Positions 8,574-16,532 of a stretch of 64,000 nt of DNA are shown in pieces. The notes under the pieces were generated by a model. That model saw nothing but the letters and a program-made list of their open reading frames with translations. It was not told the DNA's origin and searched no databases. The translations under genes were made by a program, and so were the position numbers. Source of the stretch: Terriglobales bacterium. GTDB taxonomy: Bacteria; Acidobacteriota; Terriglobia; Bryobacterales; Bryobacteraceae. The DNA lies in assembly GCA_027485675.1 (NCBI GenBank), contig JAIXQP010000019.1, forward strand, positions 124,001 through 188,000. The letters are read 5' to 3'. Position 1 is the stretch's first letter. The number at the start of each line of letters is the position of its first letter.

Positions 8574-9869
8574 ATGCAACGCCGTGACCTGTTCAAGAAT
8601 GTGACTCAGGCTGGCGCCCTTGTAGCCGCTGCTTTTCAGAATGATGCCCTTCTGCGCGCGCAATCCGCCACGCAGACTACGTTTGGCCGGCCCGCCGACT
8701 CCGTCGCGGTGGACGAAGATTTCTGGCTAAACATCCGCCACGCCTTCACCGTGGACCGGAACCTGATCAACCTCAACAACGGCGGCGTCTCGCCCTCGCC
8801 GAAGATCGTCATGGAGACCGAGAAGCGCTATCTCGAAATCTCCAACATGGGCCCGTCCCATTTCATGTGGGGCGTCCTCGGCCCGGAGATCGAAACCGTC
8901 CGCCGCCGCCTCGCCAAGTCCTTCGGCTGCGATACCGAGGAGATGGCCATCACCCGCAACGCCTCCGAAGCGCTCGAAATCGTGCAAATGGGCATGGATC
9001 TCAAGGCCGGCGACGAAGTCCTCACCACCAATCAGGACTACCCCCGCATGATCACCACCTGGGAGCAGCGGGTTCGGCGCGAAGGCATTGTCCTCAAACA
9101 GATTCCGTTCCCCGTTCCGCCGCCGTCGCTCGACGACCTTGCCGATCGCATCGAAAAGGGCATCACGGCCAAGACCAAGGTGATCCACATCTGCCACATC
9201 ACCAACCGGTCCGGGCAGATTTTCCCCGTGCGCAAGATCTGCCAGATGGCGCGCGCCCGCGGCATTGAGACGGTGGTGGATGGCGCCCACGCCTTCGCCC
9301 AGTTCCCGTTTACCCGCGACGAACTCGACTGCGACTACTACGGCACCAGCCTGCATAAGTGGGTGCTCGCGCCCGTCGGCACGGGGTTTCTCTATGTGCG
9401 TAAGGAGAAGATCGGTAAGATCTGGCCGCTGATGGCCGCCGGCAAGCACATGGACAATAACATCCGGAAGTTTGAGGAGATCGGGACCCACCCGGCTTCG
9501 CAACGCAACGCCATTACGGAGGCGTTGACCTTCCATGAATCGATCGGCGTCGAGCGCAAAGCGGCCCGGTTCCGCTATCTCCGCAAGCGTTGGTCGGCGC
9601 GTCTCCGCGACCTGCCCGGCGTGAAGTTACTCACGAGCGACGATCCGGAGATGAGTTGCGGCATCGGACTAATCTCCGTGGATGGCTTCAAGGCGGGTGA
9701 CTTAGCCAAGCATCTGCTCGAGAAGCACCGGATTCTCGTCGTGCCCACCGGGGCCCAGGGCGAGTACGAAGGGCTCCGCGTCACGCCGAATGTCTATACC
9801 ACCATCGAGGAGATCGATACCTTCGCCGAGGTGATGGAGAAGATCATCAAGCGGGGCAAGATCGCCTAG
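8574..9869 (+). CDS. Exported class V aminotransferase-fold PLP enzyme (isopenicillin-N-epimerase-like)
   Basis: A 431-residue fold-type I PLP enzyme. The N-terminus (MQRRDLFKNVTQAGALVAAAF) resembles a twin-arginine signal, so folding with PLP in the cytosol before Tat export is plausible. The catalytic domain shows LINLNNGGVSPSP (64-76), the phosphate-binding region ITRNASEAL (126-134), VVDGAHAFAQ with the PLP-contacting Asp236, and TSLHKWVLAPVGTGF with Schiff-base Lys262. The family covers cysteine desulfurases and isopenicillin N epimerases; the HKW and GTGF context fits the epimerase-like group. Its 3' end overlaps the convergent Abi gene by 4 bp. The substrate is unknown. Confidence 0.82.
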   Translation: MQRRDLFKNVTQAGALVAAAFQNDALLRAQSATQTTFGRPADSVAVDEDFWLNIRHAFTVDRNLINLNNGGVSPSPKIVMETEKRYLEISNMGPSHFMWGVLGPEIETVRRRLAKSFGCDTEEMAITRNASEALEIVQMGMDLKAGDEVLTTNQDYPRMITTWEQRVRREGIVLKQIPFPVPPPSLDDLADRIEKGITAKTKVIHICHITNRSGQIFPVRKICQMARARGIETVVDGAHAFAQFPFTRDELDCDYYGTSLHKWVLAPVGTGFLYVRKEKIGKIWPLMAAGKHMDNNIRKFEEIGTHPASQRNAITEALTFHESIGVERKAARFRYLRKRWSARLRDLPGVKLLTSDDPEMSCGIGLISVDGFKAGDLAKHLLEKHRILVVPTGAQGEYEGLRVTPNVYTTIEEIDTFAEVMEKIIKRGKIA

Positions 9870-10576
9870 AGTTGAATCTGACCAGTGGTGAGTTGGCCCA
9901 GCAAGTCTTCTGCCGCATAGAACCGGGACCGGGCCCGCAACCAGCGGGCCGTATCCGGGCAGATCCAACGCAAGCACTCATCGACCTCGTCCAGCGTAAG
10001 GAATTTGCCGTGTCCCGTGTAGAGGCTGCCTCGCGTCGTCAGAATGGGCTCGTGGTGCGCAATCCGGTTGCGTAGCCAGCGAAGCCGCTCAAAGCGTTGA
10101 TGAACTTTCGGCCGAAGTGGATGCAGTCCTTTGGCAAAGGGAAACGCCCGGTGCAGATGCGGGATCCAAAACGCCTTCTCGCTTCCAGACGCGAGCAGGT
10201 CGACCCAAAATCCCAACGACAATTCTGTCATTACTTGGCCGGGTACGGCTCGTGGCCCGCCCGATTTCTGGATCGCCGATTGAACCTTGTCCTGCAGATA
10301 GCTGCTCATCGGTGCTACGAGGTACCACTGCCCTGTTCCATACCCGCCAGCTAACTCATGGTGACAAGCGTTGCGAAGTGCCACCTCTACCCCTTGGACA
10401 ATCCCGTACAACGCTTCCGATAGCTCAACGTTCGTCTCGTAGAGCCAAAGAGCATTGGCCATGTCCTGGTGCCCGGCTTGCAGATACCGGCGAAGCCGCT
10501 CTCGGGAGATGGTACGCTCGAGCTTGGCGAATAGCTGCTCATTGTAATGGAACCCCGAGCTTGAACCGTTTGCCAT
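9866..10576 (-). CDS. Abi-like protein with HEPN-type RNxxxH motif
   Basis: A protein of about 236 residues of the Abi family associated with abortive infection. The N-terminal helical part has the family pattern RERLRRYLQAG, then ALWLYETNVELSEALYGIVQGVEVALRNA. The C-terminal part carries RNRIAHHEPIL, an RX4H motif like that of HEPN ribonucleases, followed by ICPDTARWL. HEPN Abi proteins are thought to act as toxins or RNases during phage infection. No antitoxin or partner gene adjoins it. The start is uncertain: I use the ATG at 10576, which fits family starts, but the frame stays open to a TTG at 10642. Its bases are less GC-extreme than the flanking genes, suggesting acquisition. Confidence 0.72.
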   Translation of the reverse strand: MANGSSSGFHYNEQLFAKLERTISRERLRRYLQAGHQDMANALWLYETNVELSEALYGIVQGVEVALRNACHHELAGGYGTGQWYLVAPMSSYLQDKVQSAIQKSGGPRAVPGQVMTELSLGFWVDLLASGSEKAFWIPHLHRAFPFAKGLHPLRPKVHQRFERLRWLRNRIAHHEPILTTRGSLYTGHGKFLTLDEVDECLRWICPDTARWLRARSRFYAAEDLLGQLTTGQIQL

Positions 10577-10652
10577 AATGGGGTATTCTGCAAGAGACGC
10601 TTCTGGGCCGATCCATGCCGAAAGGTACATCTCCAGGGCCAAGTTCAGTCAT

Positions 10653-10682
10653 AAGGGGCTAACGATTCGTTGGCCCCTTTTG
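10653..10682 (+). terminator. Rho-independent terminator, plus strand
   Basis: Positions 10653-10664 pair with 10668-10679 over 12 bp (one G-U) around an ATT loop, with a GGGGC core and a T run at 10678-10681 continuing TTTTGCTTTC. It sits 35 nt ahead of the glycosyltransferase ATG and stops transcripts moving rightward. No plus-strand gene lies between it and the aminotransferase 780 bp upstream, so the terminated RNA would run antisense through the Abi gene. Read leftward, the hairpin lacks a T run. Confidence 0.75.
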
Positions 10683-10717
10683 CTTTCCCCCGGTAGCCAC
10701 TGCCATGATGGAACCTC

Positions 10718-11827
10718 ATGCACCTGGCCGTCGACGCCTCCCCGCTCCTCCTCCGCAGCGCCGGCGTAAAAAACTACCTCTATCATTGGATCGTCGCCCT
10801 CCGCCAAACCGGCGCCGGCCACCAGGTCTCCCCCTTCCCCTTCCTCCACCAAATCGGCGACCTCACCCACGAACAGTCCACCCTCAGCCCCTGGCAAACC
10901 GTCCCCCGCATCGCCTTCCTCCTCGGCTCCAACTACGGCCCCGGCTGGCTCATGCGCCTCGCCAACCATCGCGCCGAAGTCTTCCACTCGACCAACCAGG
11001 TCCACCATCCCGTCCCCGGCATGGCCCTCACCACCACCCTCCACGACCTCACCTGCTGGCTCATGCCGGAACTCCACACCCCCGCCAACGTCGAAGCCGA
11101 CAAACGCTTCGCCGCCCAGATCGCCGCCAAAGCCGATGGCCTCATCGCCGTCAGCGAAAACACCCGCCAGGACGCCATCCGCCTCCTCCGCCTCCCCCCG
11201 GAGAAGGTCGTCACCATCCATTCCGGCGTCGACAACCGCTTCTTCCAGGTCACCGCCGCCGACGCCGAAGCCCTCCGCGCCCGCCTCGGCCTCACCAAGC
11301 CGTTCGTCCTCAACCTCGGCACCGTCGAACCCCGCAAAAACCTCGATACCCTCCTCGACGCCTGGGCCCAACTCCGCCGCGACGACTTCGAACTCGTCCT
11401 CGCCGGCCCCATGGGCTGGGCCGCCGGCGCCACCGCCCAACGCATCCGCTCCGGCCCTCCCGGCGTCCGCTACCTCGGCTACGTCGCCGAACGCGATCTC
11501 CCCGCCCTCACCAAAGCCGCCGCCGTCTTCGCCTACCCCTCTCTCTATGAAGGTTTCGGCTTCCCCGTCGCCCAGGCCATGGCCTGCGGCGTCCCCGTCC
11601 TCACCTCCAATACCTCCTGCCTCCCCGAAATCACCGCCGAAGGCGCCCTCCACGTCGACCCCCGCAGCGTTGCCGAACTCGCCGCCGCCCTCCGCCGCCT
11701 CCTCGACTCCCCCGAACTCCGCGCCCAACTCGGCGCCGCCGGTCAGCAACGAGCCCGCGGCCACTTCCAGTGGGGGGATTGCGCCAGAAAAAGTTGGGAC
11801 TTTTTTCGGCGGTACCAGCGGTCCTAG
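10718..11827 (+). CDS. Glycosyltransferase family 4 (GT-B fold)
   Basis: A 369-residue retaining GT4 enzyme, probably acting at the inner face of the membrane on a polysaccharide or lipid-linked glycan. The acceptor half includes TTTLHDLTCWLMPELH (106-120) and LIAVSENTRQDAIRLL (142-157). The donor half starts at FVLNLGTVEPRKNLDTLLDAW (196-216) and has FAYPSLYEGFGFP (271-283). The usual EX7E pair is altered: Glu278 is present but the second position is Gln286 (in VAQAMACG). Third-position C is extreme throughout. The C-terminus (WGDCARKSWDFF) is family-like, although a repeat structure begins there. No neighbouring sugar genes indicate the product. Confidence 0.85.
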   Translation: MHLAVDASPLLLRSAGVKNYLYHWIVALRQTGAGHQVSPFPFLHQIGDLTHEQSTLSPWQTVPRIAFLLGSNYGPGWLMRLANHRAEVFHSTNQVHHPVPGMALTTTLHDLTCWLMPELHTPANVEADKRFAAQIAAKADGLIAVSENTRQDAIRLLRLPPEKVVTIHSGVDNRFFQVTAADAEALRARLGLTKPFVLNLGTVEPRKNLDTLLDAWAQLRRDDFELVLAGPMGWAAGATAQRIRSGPPGVRYLGYVAERDLPALTKAAAVFAYPSLYEGFGFPVAQAMACGVPVLTSNTSCLPEITAEGALHVDPRSVAELAAALRRLLDSPELRAQLGAAGQQRARGHFQWGDCARKSWDFFRRYQRS

Positions 11828-11940
11828 CGGCCCGAGGGGCCCTGTCGATTGGGATGTCCGTCCGCCAAACCACAAGGAATAGGGAGTTTCCCGAAACGGT
11901 ACGAAAGTCCCCCTCCGCAGCTGGCGCAAATGGGGGGATT
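11771..11940. repeat. Short repeat structure across the end of the glycosyltransferase gene
   Basis: A 10-bp direct repeat TGGGGGGATT occurs at 11771-11780 and 11931-11940. Just inside it are inverted matches: GCGCCAG (11781-11787) against CTGGCGC (11921-11927), and GGGACTTT (11797-11804) against AAAGTCCC (11904-11911). The left arm lies in the last codons of the glycosyltransferase and the right arm in non-coding DNA. The arrangement resembles the ends of a small non-autonomous element, but the left arm also encodes a normal-looking protein end. The bases between the arms and on to 12041 are less C-rich than the flanks and show no gene. Confidence 0.35.
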
Positions 11941-12041
11941 CCCACCCGCAACAAATTGATGAGAAGTCCACCCACGGACACTACCGCGTACCAGGGAAAT
12001 CCGTTACAAAGGTACATCCCCTCAGGGAAAACTTCAGGAGC

Positions 12042-12314
12042 ATGGACCGTATGCACCCTTCCTACCAGGAACAATGCTGGAATGACGGCATCACTTGCCG
12101 CTCATGCGTGGAGCACGCCGCCCGTTCGGTGGCCACCGTTTGCTCCGGCATGACCGCCGAACAGGCGGGCCAGACCTTCCGCCGGATGTACTCGCACCCG
12201 GAATGCCTCATCAATCAGCACGACTTCCAATGGGCCTACCTCGAAGCCGATGGCCAGGTCGCCCCAATGATCAGCAAGAAAATCGTTCCCCTCGTCCAAA
12301 TTCAGGCCGCGTAG
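12042..12314 (+). CDS. Small Cys-containing hypothetical protein
   Basis: A 90-residue protein of no family I recognise. It has Cys at about positions 12, 19, 22, 34 and 55, including a TCRSC pair, so metal binding or redox chemistry is possible. It has no signal peptide or membrane segment. AGGAG at 12036-12040 lies 1 nt before the ATG at 12042 and 10 nt before a second in-frame ATG at 12051; the second is the more likely start and would give 87 residues. It lies 54 bp ahead of the stand-alone winged-helix gene on the same strand, so the two may form one unit. The 214-bp gap upstream holds the repeat structure and presumably its promoter. Confidence 0.45.
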   Translation: MDRMHPSYQEQCWNDGITCRSCVEHAARSVATVCSGMTAEQAGQTFRRMYSHPECLINQHDFQWAYLEADGQVAPMISKKIVPLVQIQAA

Positions 12315-12326
12315 AAAATTTGAAAC

Positions 12327-12368
12327 CGATCTCCTCTGCCTTTCGTTACAAGCATAGAGGAGATTGTC
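12327..12368 (+). promoter_or_regulatory. Leader hairpin sequestering the ribosome-binding site of the winged-helix gene
   Basis: ATCTCCTCT at 12329-12337 is perfectly complementary to AGAGGAGAT at 12356-12364. The stem extends outward by G12328-U12365 and C12327-G12366, with an 18-nt loop. The 3' arm contains AGGAG at 12358-12362, 6 nt before the ATG at 12369, so the Shine-Dalgarno sequence is fully paired when the stem forms. This is the design of a translational off-switch such as a thermosensor, a protein-controlled leader or coupling to upstream translation. The upstream stop codon ends at 12314, 12 nt before the stem, so ribosomes finishing that gene could disturb it. Confidence 0.6.
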
Positions 12369-12647
12369 ATGGATACAACGACACCTACGCTTCCTGAAAA
12401 CCTGGGTTCCGTCCACCTGACGAGAAAGGAGTCCGAGCTGCTGATGATTCTTCGTCAGCACGCCGGTAACTGCTTATCCCGGGATTTTCTGCTCCAAACG
12501 ATTTGGGGCTACACGGGCGGCGTCCGAACGCGCACCCTGGATGTGCATGTGCAGCGTTTGCGCAGGAAAGTGAAACTTTTCAATTTGGGCGGGGAAATCC
12601 AAACCGTCCTCCGCCACGGCTACTGCTGGGTCCCCCAAACCGCCTAA
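12369..12647 (+). CDS. Stand-alone OmpR/PhoB-type winged-helix DNA-binding protein
   Basis: A 92-residue protein consisting of a single C-terminal-type response-regulator DNA-binding domain. The pattern VHLTRKESELLMILRQHAGNCLSRDFLLQTIWG is the beta-strand, helix 1 and helix 2 region. TRTLDVHVQRLRRKVK is the recognition helix, and IQTVLRHGYCWVP is the wing. There is no receiver domain, kinase or transmembrane segment, and the protein starts only about 15 residues before the domain, so it is not a visible truncation. Its activity must be set by its amount, by a partner or by dimerisation. The ribosome-binding site sits inside a leader hairpin. The targets are unknown; its own leader and the neighbouring cstA unit are obvious candidates. 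Confidence 0.85.
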   Translation: MDTTTPTLPENLGSVHLTRKESELLMILRQHAGNCLSRDFLLQTIWGYTGGVRTRTLDVHVQRLRRKVKLFNLGGEIQTVLRHGYCWVPQTA

Positions 12648-12675
12648 TTCCGCTCTTATCCCTCCCGCAACCCCC

Positions 12676-12700
12676 GGGCCTGTTCAAAAAAGGCAGGCCC
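12676..12700. terminator. Hairpin between convergent genes, possible bidirectional terminator
   Basis: GGGCCTG (12676-12682) pairs perfectly with CAGGCCC (12694-12700) across an 11-nt loop containing an A run. It lies in the 70-bp gap between the ends of the convergent winged-helix and ybdD-like genes. Neither side has a T run after the stem, so it may be a weak or Rho-assisted terminator. Confidence 0.35.
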
Positions 12701-12717
12701 CGCCCGCTAAGCCCTCT

Positions 12718-12888
12718 CTAACAACATCGCGCCCGTTTATACTTCCTGCCGAAATGCTCTGCCTGGAAGCGGCGGTATTCTTCCGCCGAATGGGTACACC
12801 CGTGGTGCGCCAAATGGCGTGCGTAAGCGTTCTCGTCCGATAACTCGCGGATGATCGCCCAGACGTTCCGCCACAGCCGCGCCAGCAT
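12718..12888 (-). CDS. YbdD/YjiX-family small protein, partner of CstA
   Basis: A 56-residue protein of the YbdD/YjiX family. It shows the family features: a short N-terminal helix (LARLWRNVWAIIRELSDENAY), a conserved H-x-x-H-G/C region, then SAEEYRRFQAEHFGRKYK and a terminal pair of cysteines (RARCC). In enterobacteria the orthologue accompanies the pyruvate/peptide transporter CstA or BtsT and supports its activity. Its ATG overlaps the cstA stop (TGATG), so it is translationally coupled. The reading frame is open upstream into cstA in another frame, but that extension is a shadow. Confidence 0.88.
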   Translation of the reverse strand: MLARLWRNVWAIIRELSDENAYARHLAHHGCTHSAEEYRRFQAEHFGRKYKRARCC

Positions 12889-14909
12889 CACACCTCCTCC
12901 GCCCGCAACTGCGAGGCCACGAAGGGGGTCTCCGTGCTGTTCGCCGCCCGGCTGCCCCGCAGAATCCCGATCCACTGCCGCCCCGAGTCCACCAGAATCG
13001 TCGTCACCAGCACGAGAAACAGCCCGCACAGCGCCGCATCCAGTTGGTTGTTGAACACAATCGCGGGATTGGTCGCCTTCTCCGCCGCCGCCAGAAAGCC
13101 AATCCGCGGCGAGGGCGAAAAGATCTTCTCCCAAGCCGCCGTGAACGTCACGGTAATCAGCCAGCACATCGGCAGCAGCGTGATCCACATGTATCGCGCC
13201 CGGTGCATCTTCACGAGCACCGTCGTGCACACGCACAGCGCAATAATCGCGAGCAACTGATTCGCAATCCCGAAAAGCGGCCAAAGGCTGTTGATCCCCC
13301 CCAGCGGATCCCGCACGCCCTGAATCAGAAAATAGCCCCAGCTCAGCACGATCACCGCGCTCGACCCAATCACCCCAGGCATCCAACTCGTCCGCCCCAG
13401 CGGCGCGTAGATCTGCCCCAGCAGATCCTGCAGCATAAACCGGCCCACCCGCGTCCCCGCGTCGATCACCGTCAGAATAAACAGCGCCTCAAACATGATC
13501 GCGAAGTGATACCAGAAGCCCAGCAGCGCCTCGCCGCCGCCTCCCTTCGAAAAGATGTGCGCCATCCCCAGCGCCAGCGACGGGGCGCCCCCCGTCCGGT
13601 AGAACAGGCTCTCCTCGCCCACGGACTTGGCCAACTGCGCCATCGCCTCTGCCGTCACCGGAAATCCCCAGCCCGTGATCGTCGAAACCGCCGCCTCGGC
13701 CGTCGCGCCCACCACCCCGGCCGGCGAGTTCACCGCGAAATAGACGCCCGGCTCCAGCACGCACGCCGCGATCATCGCCATAATTCCCACCAGGCCTTCG
13801 AGCAGCATGCTCCCGTAGCCCACCGGAAGCACGTGGCTCTCTTTAGCAATCATCTTCGGCGTCGTGCCCGAACTGATCAAGGAGTGGAACCCGCTGATCG
13901 CCCCGCAGGCGATCGTAATGAAGCAGAACGGGAACACGCTGCCCGCGAATACCGGACCGGTCCCGTCGATAAACCGCGACAGCGCCGGCATCTGCATCTG
14001 CGGCTGTACCACCAGAATGCCCACTGCCAGCAGAAGCACCACCCCCAGCTTCACGAACGTGCTCAGGTAATCCCGCGGAGCCAGCAGCAGCCACACCGGC
14101 AGCGCGCTCGCCGCAAACCCATAGGCGATCACACTCCAAGCCAAACCAATTGCCGAAATCGTGAACACTGGCGCCCAGGTCGGCGAGTTTGAAACCCACT
14201 CGCCAGCGAAGATTGACCCGAGAATCATCAGAAACCCGATCACGGAAACCTCCAGCACCTTCCCCGGCCGGAAGTACCGCAGGTACAAACCCATGAACAC
14301 GGCAATCGGCATCGTCGCGGCAATCGTGAACGTGCCCCACGGCGAATGGTTCAACGCGTTCACCACCACCAGCGCCACCACGGCCAGCAGGATGATCATG
14401 ATCAGCAGCACCGTCACCAGCGCCGTCATCCCGCCCACCTTGCCAATCTCCTCCCGCGCCATCTGCCCCAGCGACTTTCCGTCCCGCCGCACCGAACAGA
14501 ACAAAACTACGAAATCCTGAATCGCCCCGCCCAGCACGCACCCGGCGATAATCCACAACGTGCCCGGCAGGTAGCCGAACTGCGCCGCTAGCGTCGGCCC
14601 CACCAACGGCCCCGGCCCCGCAATCGCCGCGAAATGGTGCCCGAAGACGATCCATTTGTTCGTCGGCTCAAAATCATGCCCGTTCCGTAGCCGTTCGGCC
14701 GGGGTCGCCCGCTCGTCATTGAGCGTCATCACCTTCGCCGCAATCCAACTGGCGTAGAACCGGTAGCCCGTCAAATACACACAGACGGACGCCACCACCA
14801 GCCACATCGAATTCACCGGCTCATCGCGGTTCAATGCGATTCCCGCCAGTGCGAATGCCCCCACCACGGCGCCGAGTCCGCCCAGCAGGTGCCCAGTCAT
14901 TTTGTTCAT
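12888..14909 (-). CDS. cstA: Carbon starvation protein CstA (pyruvate/peptide transporter)
   Basis: A 673-residue polytopic inner-membrane protein of the CstA family, which imports pyruvate or peptides during carbon limitation in enterobacteria. Family signatures include [33 protein letters not shown] near the N-terminus and [16 protein letters not shown] mid-protein. [13 protein letters not shown] and [11 protein letters not shown] mark the C-terminal third. At least 14 hydrophobic segments are visible. I place the start at the ATG at 14909 (MNKMTGHLL), since the longer frame to 15017 would overlap the preceding gene and adds a non-family Cys-rich stretch. No clear Shine-Dalgarno is present. 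It is coupled to the ybdD-like gene downstream. Confidence 0.95.
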   Translation of the reverse strand: MNKMTGHLLGGLGAVVGAFALAGIALNRDEPVNSMWLVVASVCVYLTGYRFYASWIAAKVMTLNDERATPAERLRNGHDFEPTNKWIVFGHHFAAIAGPGPLVGPTLAAQFGYLPGTLWIIAGCVLGGAIQDFVVLFCSVRRDGKSLGQMAREEIGKVGGMTALVTVLLIMIILLAVVALVVVNALNHSPWGTFTIAATMPIAVFMGLYLRYFRPGKVLEVSVIGFLMILGSIFAGEWVSNSPTWAPVFTISAIGLAWSVIAYGFAASALPVWLLLAPRDYLSTFVKLGVVLLLAVGILVVQPQMQMPALSRFIDGTGPVFAGSVFPFCFITIACGAISGFHSLISSGTTPKMIAKESHVLPVGYGSMLLEGLVGIMAMIAACVLEPGVYFAVNSPAGVVGATAEAAVSTITGWGFPVTAEAMAQLAKSVGEESLFYRTGGAPSLALGMAHIFSKGGGGEALLGFWYHFAIMFEALFILTVIDAGTRVGRFMLQDLLGQIYAPLGRTSWMPGVIGSSAVIVLSWGYFLIQGVRDPLGGINSLWPLFGIANQLLAIIALCVCTTVLVKMHRARYMWITLLPMCWLITVTFTAAWEKIFSPSPRIGFLAAAEKATNPAIVFNNQLDAALCGLFLVLVTTILVDSGRQWIGILRGSRAANSTETPFVASQLRAEEV

Positions 14910-14934
14910 CTTGAACAGTGTAGCGTTGCGCCGC

Positions 14935-15702
14935 TTAGAATCGCTTGAGCTTGTCGAGCAGCGAGCGCGTATTGCCTCGGCCCGCGTGCAGCACGGTGTG
15001 CACCGGCCGCCAGTCATCGTTCATCGCGCCAATGTAGAGCGCGTTCTTTCGCTCGGTCCCCATCAGAATCACCGTCAAATGCCGGTCCGGATAGCTCAGC
15101 GCCCGGTACTGCATCTCGGTGGCGGGCTCTTTCCAGCGGTCGTTCTTGGGCTCGCCCAGCTTTCGCACCACGGCGAAGTAATCATCCTGCGCGCTGAATC
15201 CCAGGTCTTCCTGCATCACCGCCTGGAACTCCACGTTGTCGTTCCGCGAGAGCTTCACCCCCACGAACGCCGCCAGCAGGCCGAACACCAGCACCCCGCC
15301 CACCAGCCAGATGATCTTGCTCTCGGAGCCGCTGCTCAGCCGCACCCCGCCCACCATCGCGGGCGTCGGAATTGTGCCAGCGTCCGCTGGCGGCGGACCC
15401 GTCGGCGCCTTCGGCAGATTCAAAACCCGCTTCTCGAGCGGGCGAATGATCCCGGCGTTGTACTCGAGCTCTTTATTCAAGCCGACAATCATCACCGGCC
15501 TTTCCACCTGCGAAACTTGCCCGACGAAGCGCCGCGGCACCCAGATCTCCAACTCCGACTGCGTATTGTGAACCAGGATCTCCGACCAGGTCGCCTCCAG
15601 CAGCTTCCACTCGTTGTGCTCAATATTCAGCACTGGCGGGTAGAACGAAAACGGCCGGCCCGTCAACTGCTCAAACTCGGGAATTGGATTCAGCTCCGGC
15701 AT
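14935..15702 (-). CDS. Hypothetical membrane protein with one central TM segment
   Basis: A 255-residue protein I cannot assign. The N-terminal 95 residues look like a small globular domain ([20 protein letters not shown], then [19 protein letters not shown], then [12 protein letters not shown]). A Pro/Ala linker follows (about 98-120), then one TM helix (about 130-150, [20 protein letters not shown]). A C-terminal domain of about 100 residues contains [12 protein letters not shown] and [17 protein letters not shown]. Orientation cannot be fixed. It is 9 bp downstream of the SMR-type gene and 25 bp upstream of cstA, so it may belong to either transcription unit. Confidence 0.75.
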   Translation of the reverse strand: MPELNPIPEFEQLTGRPFSFYPPVLNIEHNEWKLLEATWSEILVHNTQSELEIWVPRRFVGQVSQVERPVMIVGLNKELEYNAGIIRPLEKRVLNLPKAPTGPPPADAGTIPTPAMVGGVRLSSGSESKIIWLVGGVLVFGLLAAFVGVKLSRNDNVEFQAVMQEDLGFSAQDDYFAVVRKLGEPKNDRWKEPATEMQYRALSYPDRHLTVILMGTERKNALYIGAMNDDWRPVHTVLHAGRGNTRSLLDKLKRF

Positions 15703-15711
15703 ATCTGGCGC

Positions 15712-16065
15712 CTAGCGGTTGCCGAGATTGAGAATAACAATTCCGCCGAGAATCAGCCCAATACCCGTAAACTTGTTCCGCGTGAACGGCTCCTGAAAAA
15801 TCATCCGCGCCCACAAGAGCGTCCACAAATATCCCATCGATACCATGGGGTACAAAATCGTCAATTCGCCATTGCGTATGCCCATCGTGTAGATCACGAA
15901 CGAAGCGAGATAAAAGCCCACGCCCGCCATCAAGCGCCAGTTCAACAGAATCCGCAGCAGATTCCGTTCGAGTTTATCCGCCCCGGCCTTCAAAAACACC
16001 GCGCCAAACGAGCCGATGAACGACGCCAGAATCACCAGGAGAATCGACGTAAGCGGTGTCTTCAT
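15712..16065 (-). CDS. EamA/SMR-like half transporter, subunit 2
   Basis: A 117-residue, four-helix membrane protein of the drug/metabolite transporter superfamily, at the size of SMR proteins rather than full ten-helix EamA transporters. Visible features are FGAVFLKAGADKL after helix 1, VGFYLASFVIYTMGIRNGELTILYPMVSMGYLWTLL across helices 2 and 3, and FTRNKFTGIGLILGGIVILNLG in helix 4. The start is the ATG at 16065, which overlaps the preceding stop as ATGA. Together with its paralogue it most likely forms a heterodimer, as ArnE/ArnF and other paired SMR proteins do. The cargo is unknown; a lipid-linked sugar or a small cation are possibilities. Confidence 0.82.
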   Translation of the reverse strand: MKTPLTSILLVILASFIGSFGAVFLKAGADKLERNLLRILLNWRLMAGVGFYLASFVIYTMGIRNGELTILYPMVSMGYLWTLLWARMIFQEPFTRNKFTGIGLILGGIVILNLGNR

Positions 16066-16532
16066 CCCTTCGCCTTCGGACCGGTCCGGCCCAATACCGT
16101 CACCCCGAGCACGATCACGCACAAGCCCACAATCTTAAACGCGTTCATCGTCTCGCCAAGCAGCGCCACCGACAAAATCGAAACCCAGACATACGTCAGC
16201 GCAATGATCGGATACAGCACCGAAAGCTCACCGTACCGCAGCGCCAGCACCAGCAGACCCGTCGAAATTCCGTAGCAGGAAAGCCCCATCATCAGCGGCA
16301 GGTTCGTCGCGATTCCCATCACGAACGTCACCCACGGCTCCAGTCCTGTACCCGCGCCGCCGGGCGAGGGCGGCAGGTGCAGCAAGCCCCGCTTGATCAG
16401 CATCTGCGCCGCCGCGCCAAGCACGGTACAGCCGCCCACCATGACATTGGCTTTGGCCTGATTTCGTTTCGTTGTAGGGATAGGGACCGTATCGATTTCG
16501 GCGGACAAAACTAGCTCCCGAGCGGCAGTCAA
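16062..16532 (-). CDS. EamA/SMR-like half transporter, subunit 1
   Basis: A small four-helix transporter paralogous to the following gene. Shared elements are AAQMLIKRGLLHL after helix 1, STGLLVLALRYGELSVLYPIIALTYVW across helices 2-3, and MNAFKIVGLCVIVLGVTVLG in helix 4. Both halves keep the Tyr/Arg-x-GELT/S-Leu-Tyr-Pro motif of the SMR/EamA fold. The frame opens at a TTG at 16532 that overlaps the hyuB stop (TTGA), giving 156 residues with a hydrophilic 30-residue N-terminus. An ATG at 16442 just ahead of helix 1 is a plausible shorter start. A 4-nt overlap couples it to subunit 2. Confidence 0.8.
   Translation of the reverse strand: MTAARELVLSAEIDTVPIPTTKRNQAKANVMVGGCTVLGAAAQMLIKRGLLHLPPSPGGAGTGLEPWVTFVMGIATNLPLMMGLSCYGISTGLLVLALRYGELSVLYPIIALTYVWVSILSVALLGETMNAFKIVGLCVIVLGVTVLGRTGPKAKG

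Noticed and set aside
11788-11806. A-rich/T-rich inverted repeat as a terminator for the glycosyltransferase
   Set aside because: It lies before the stop codon, has only A-T pairs in most of the stem, and its T run is part of the stem and coding sequence.
10649-11971. A 440-residue minus-strand open frame across the glycosyltransferase
   Set aside because: It is Gly/Glu/Asp-rich shadow; the GT4 motifs on the plus strand are clear.
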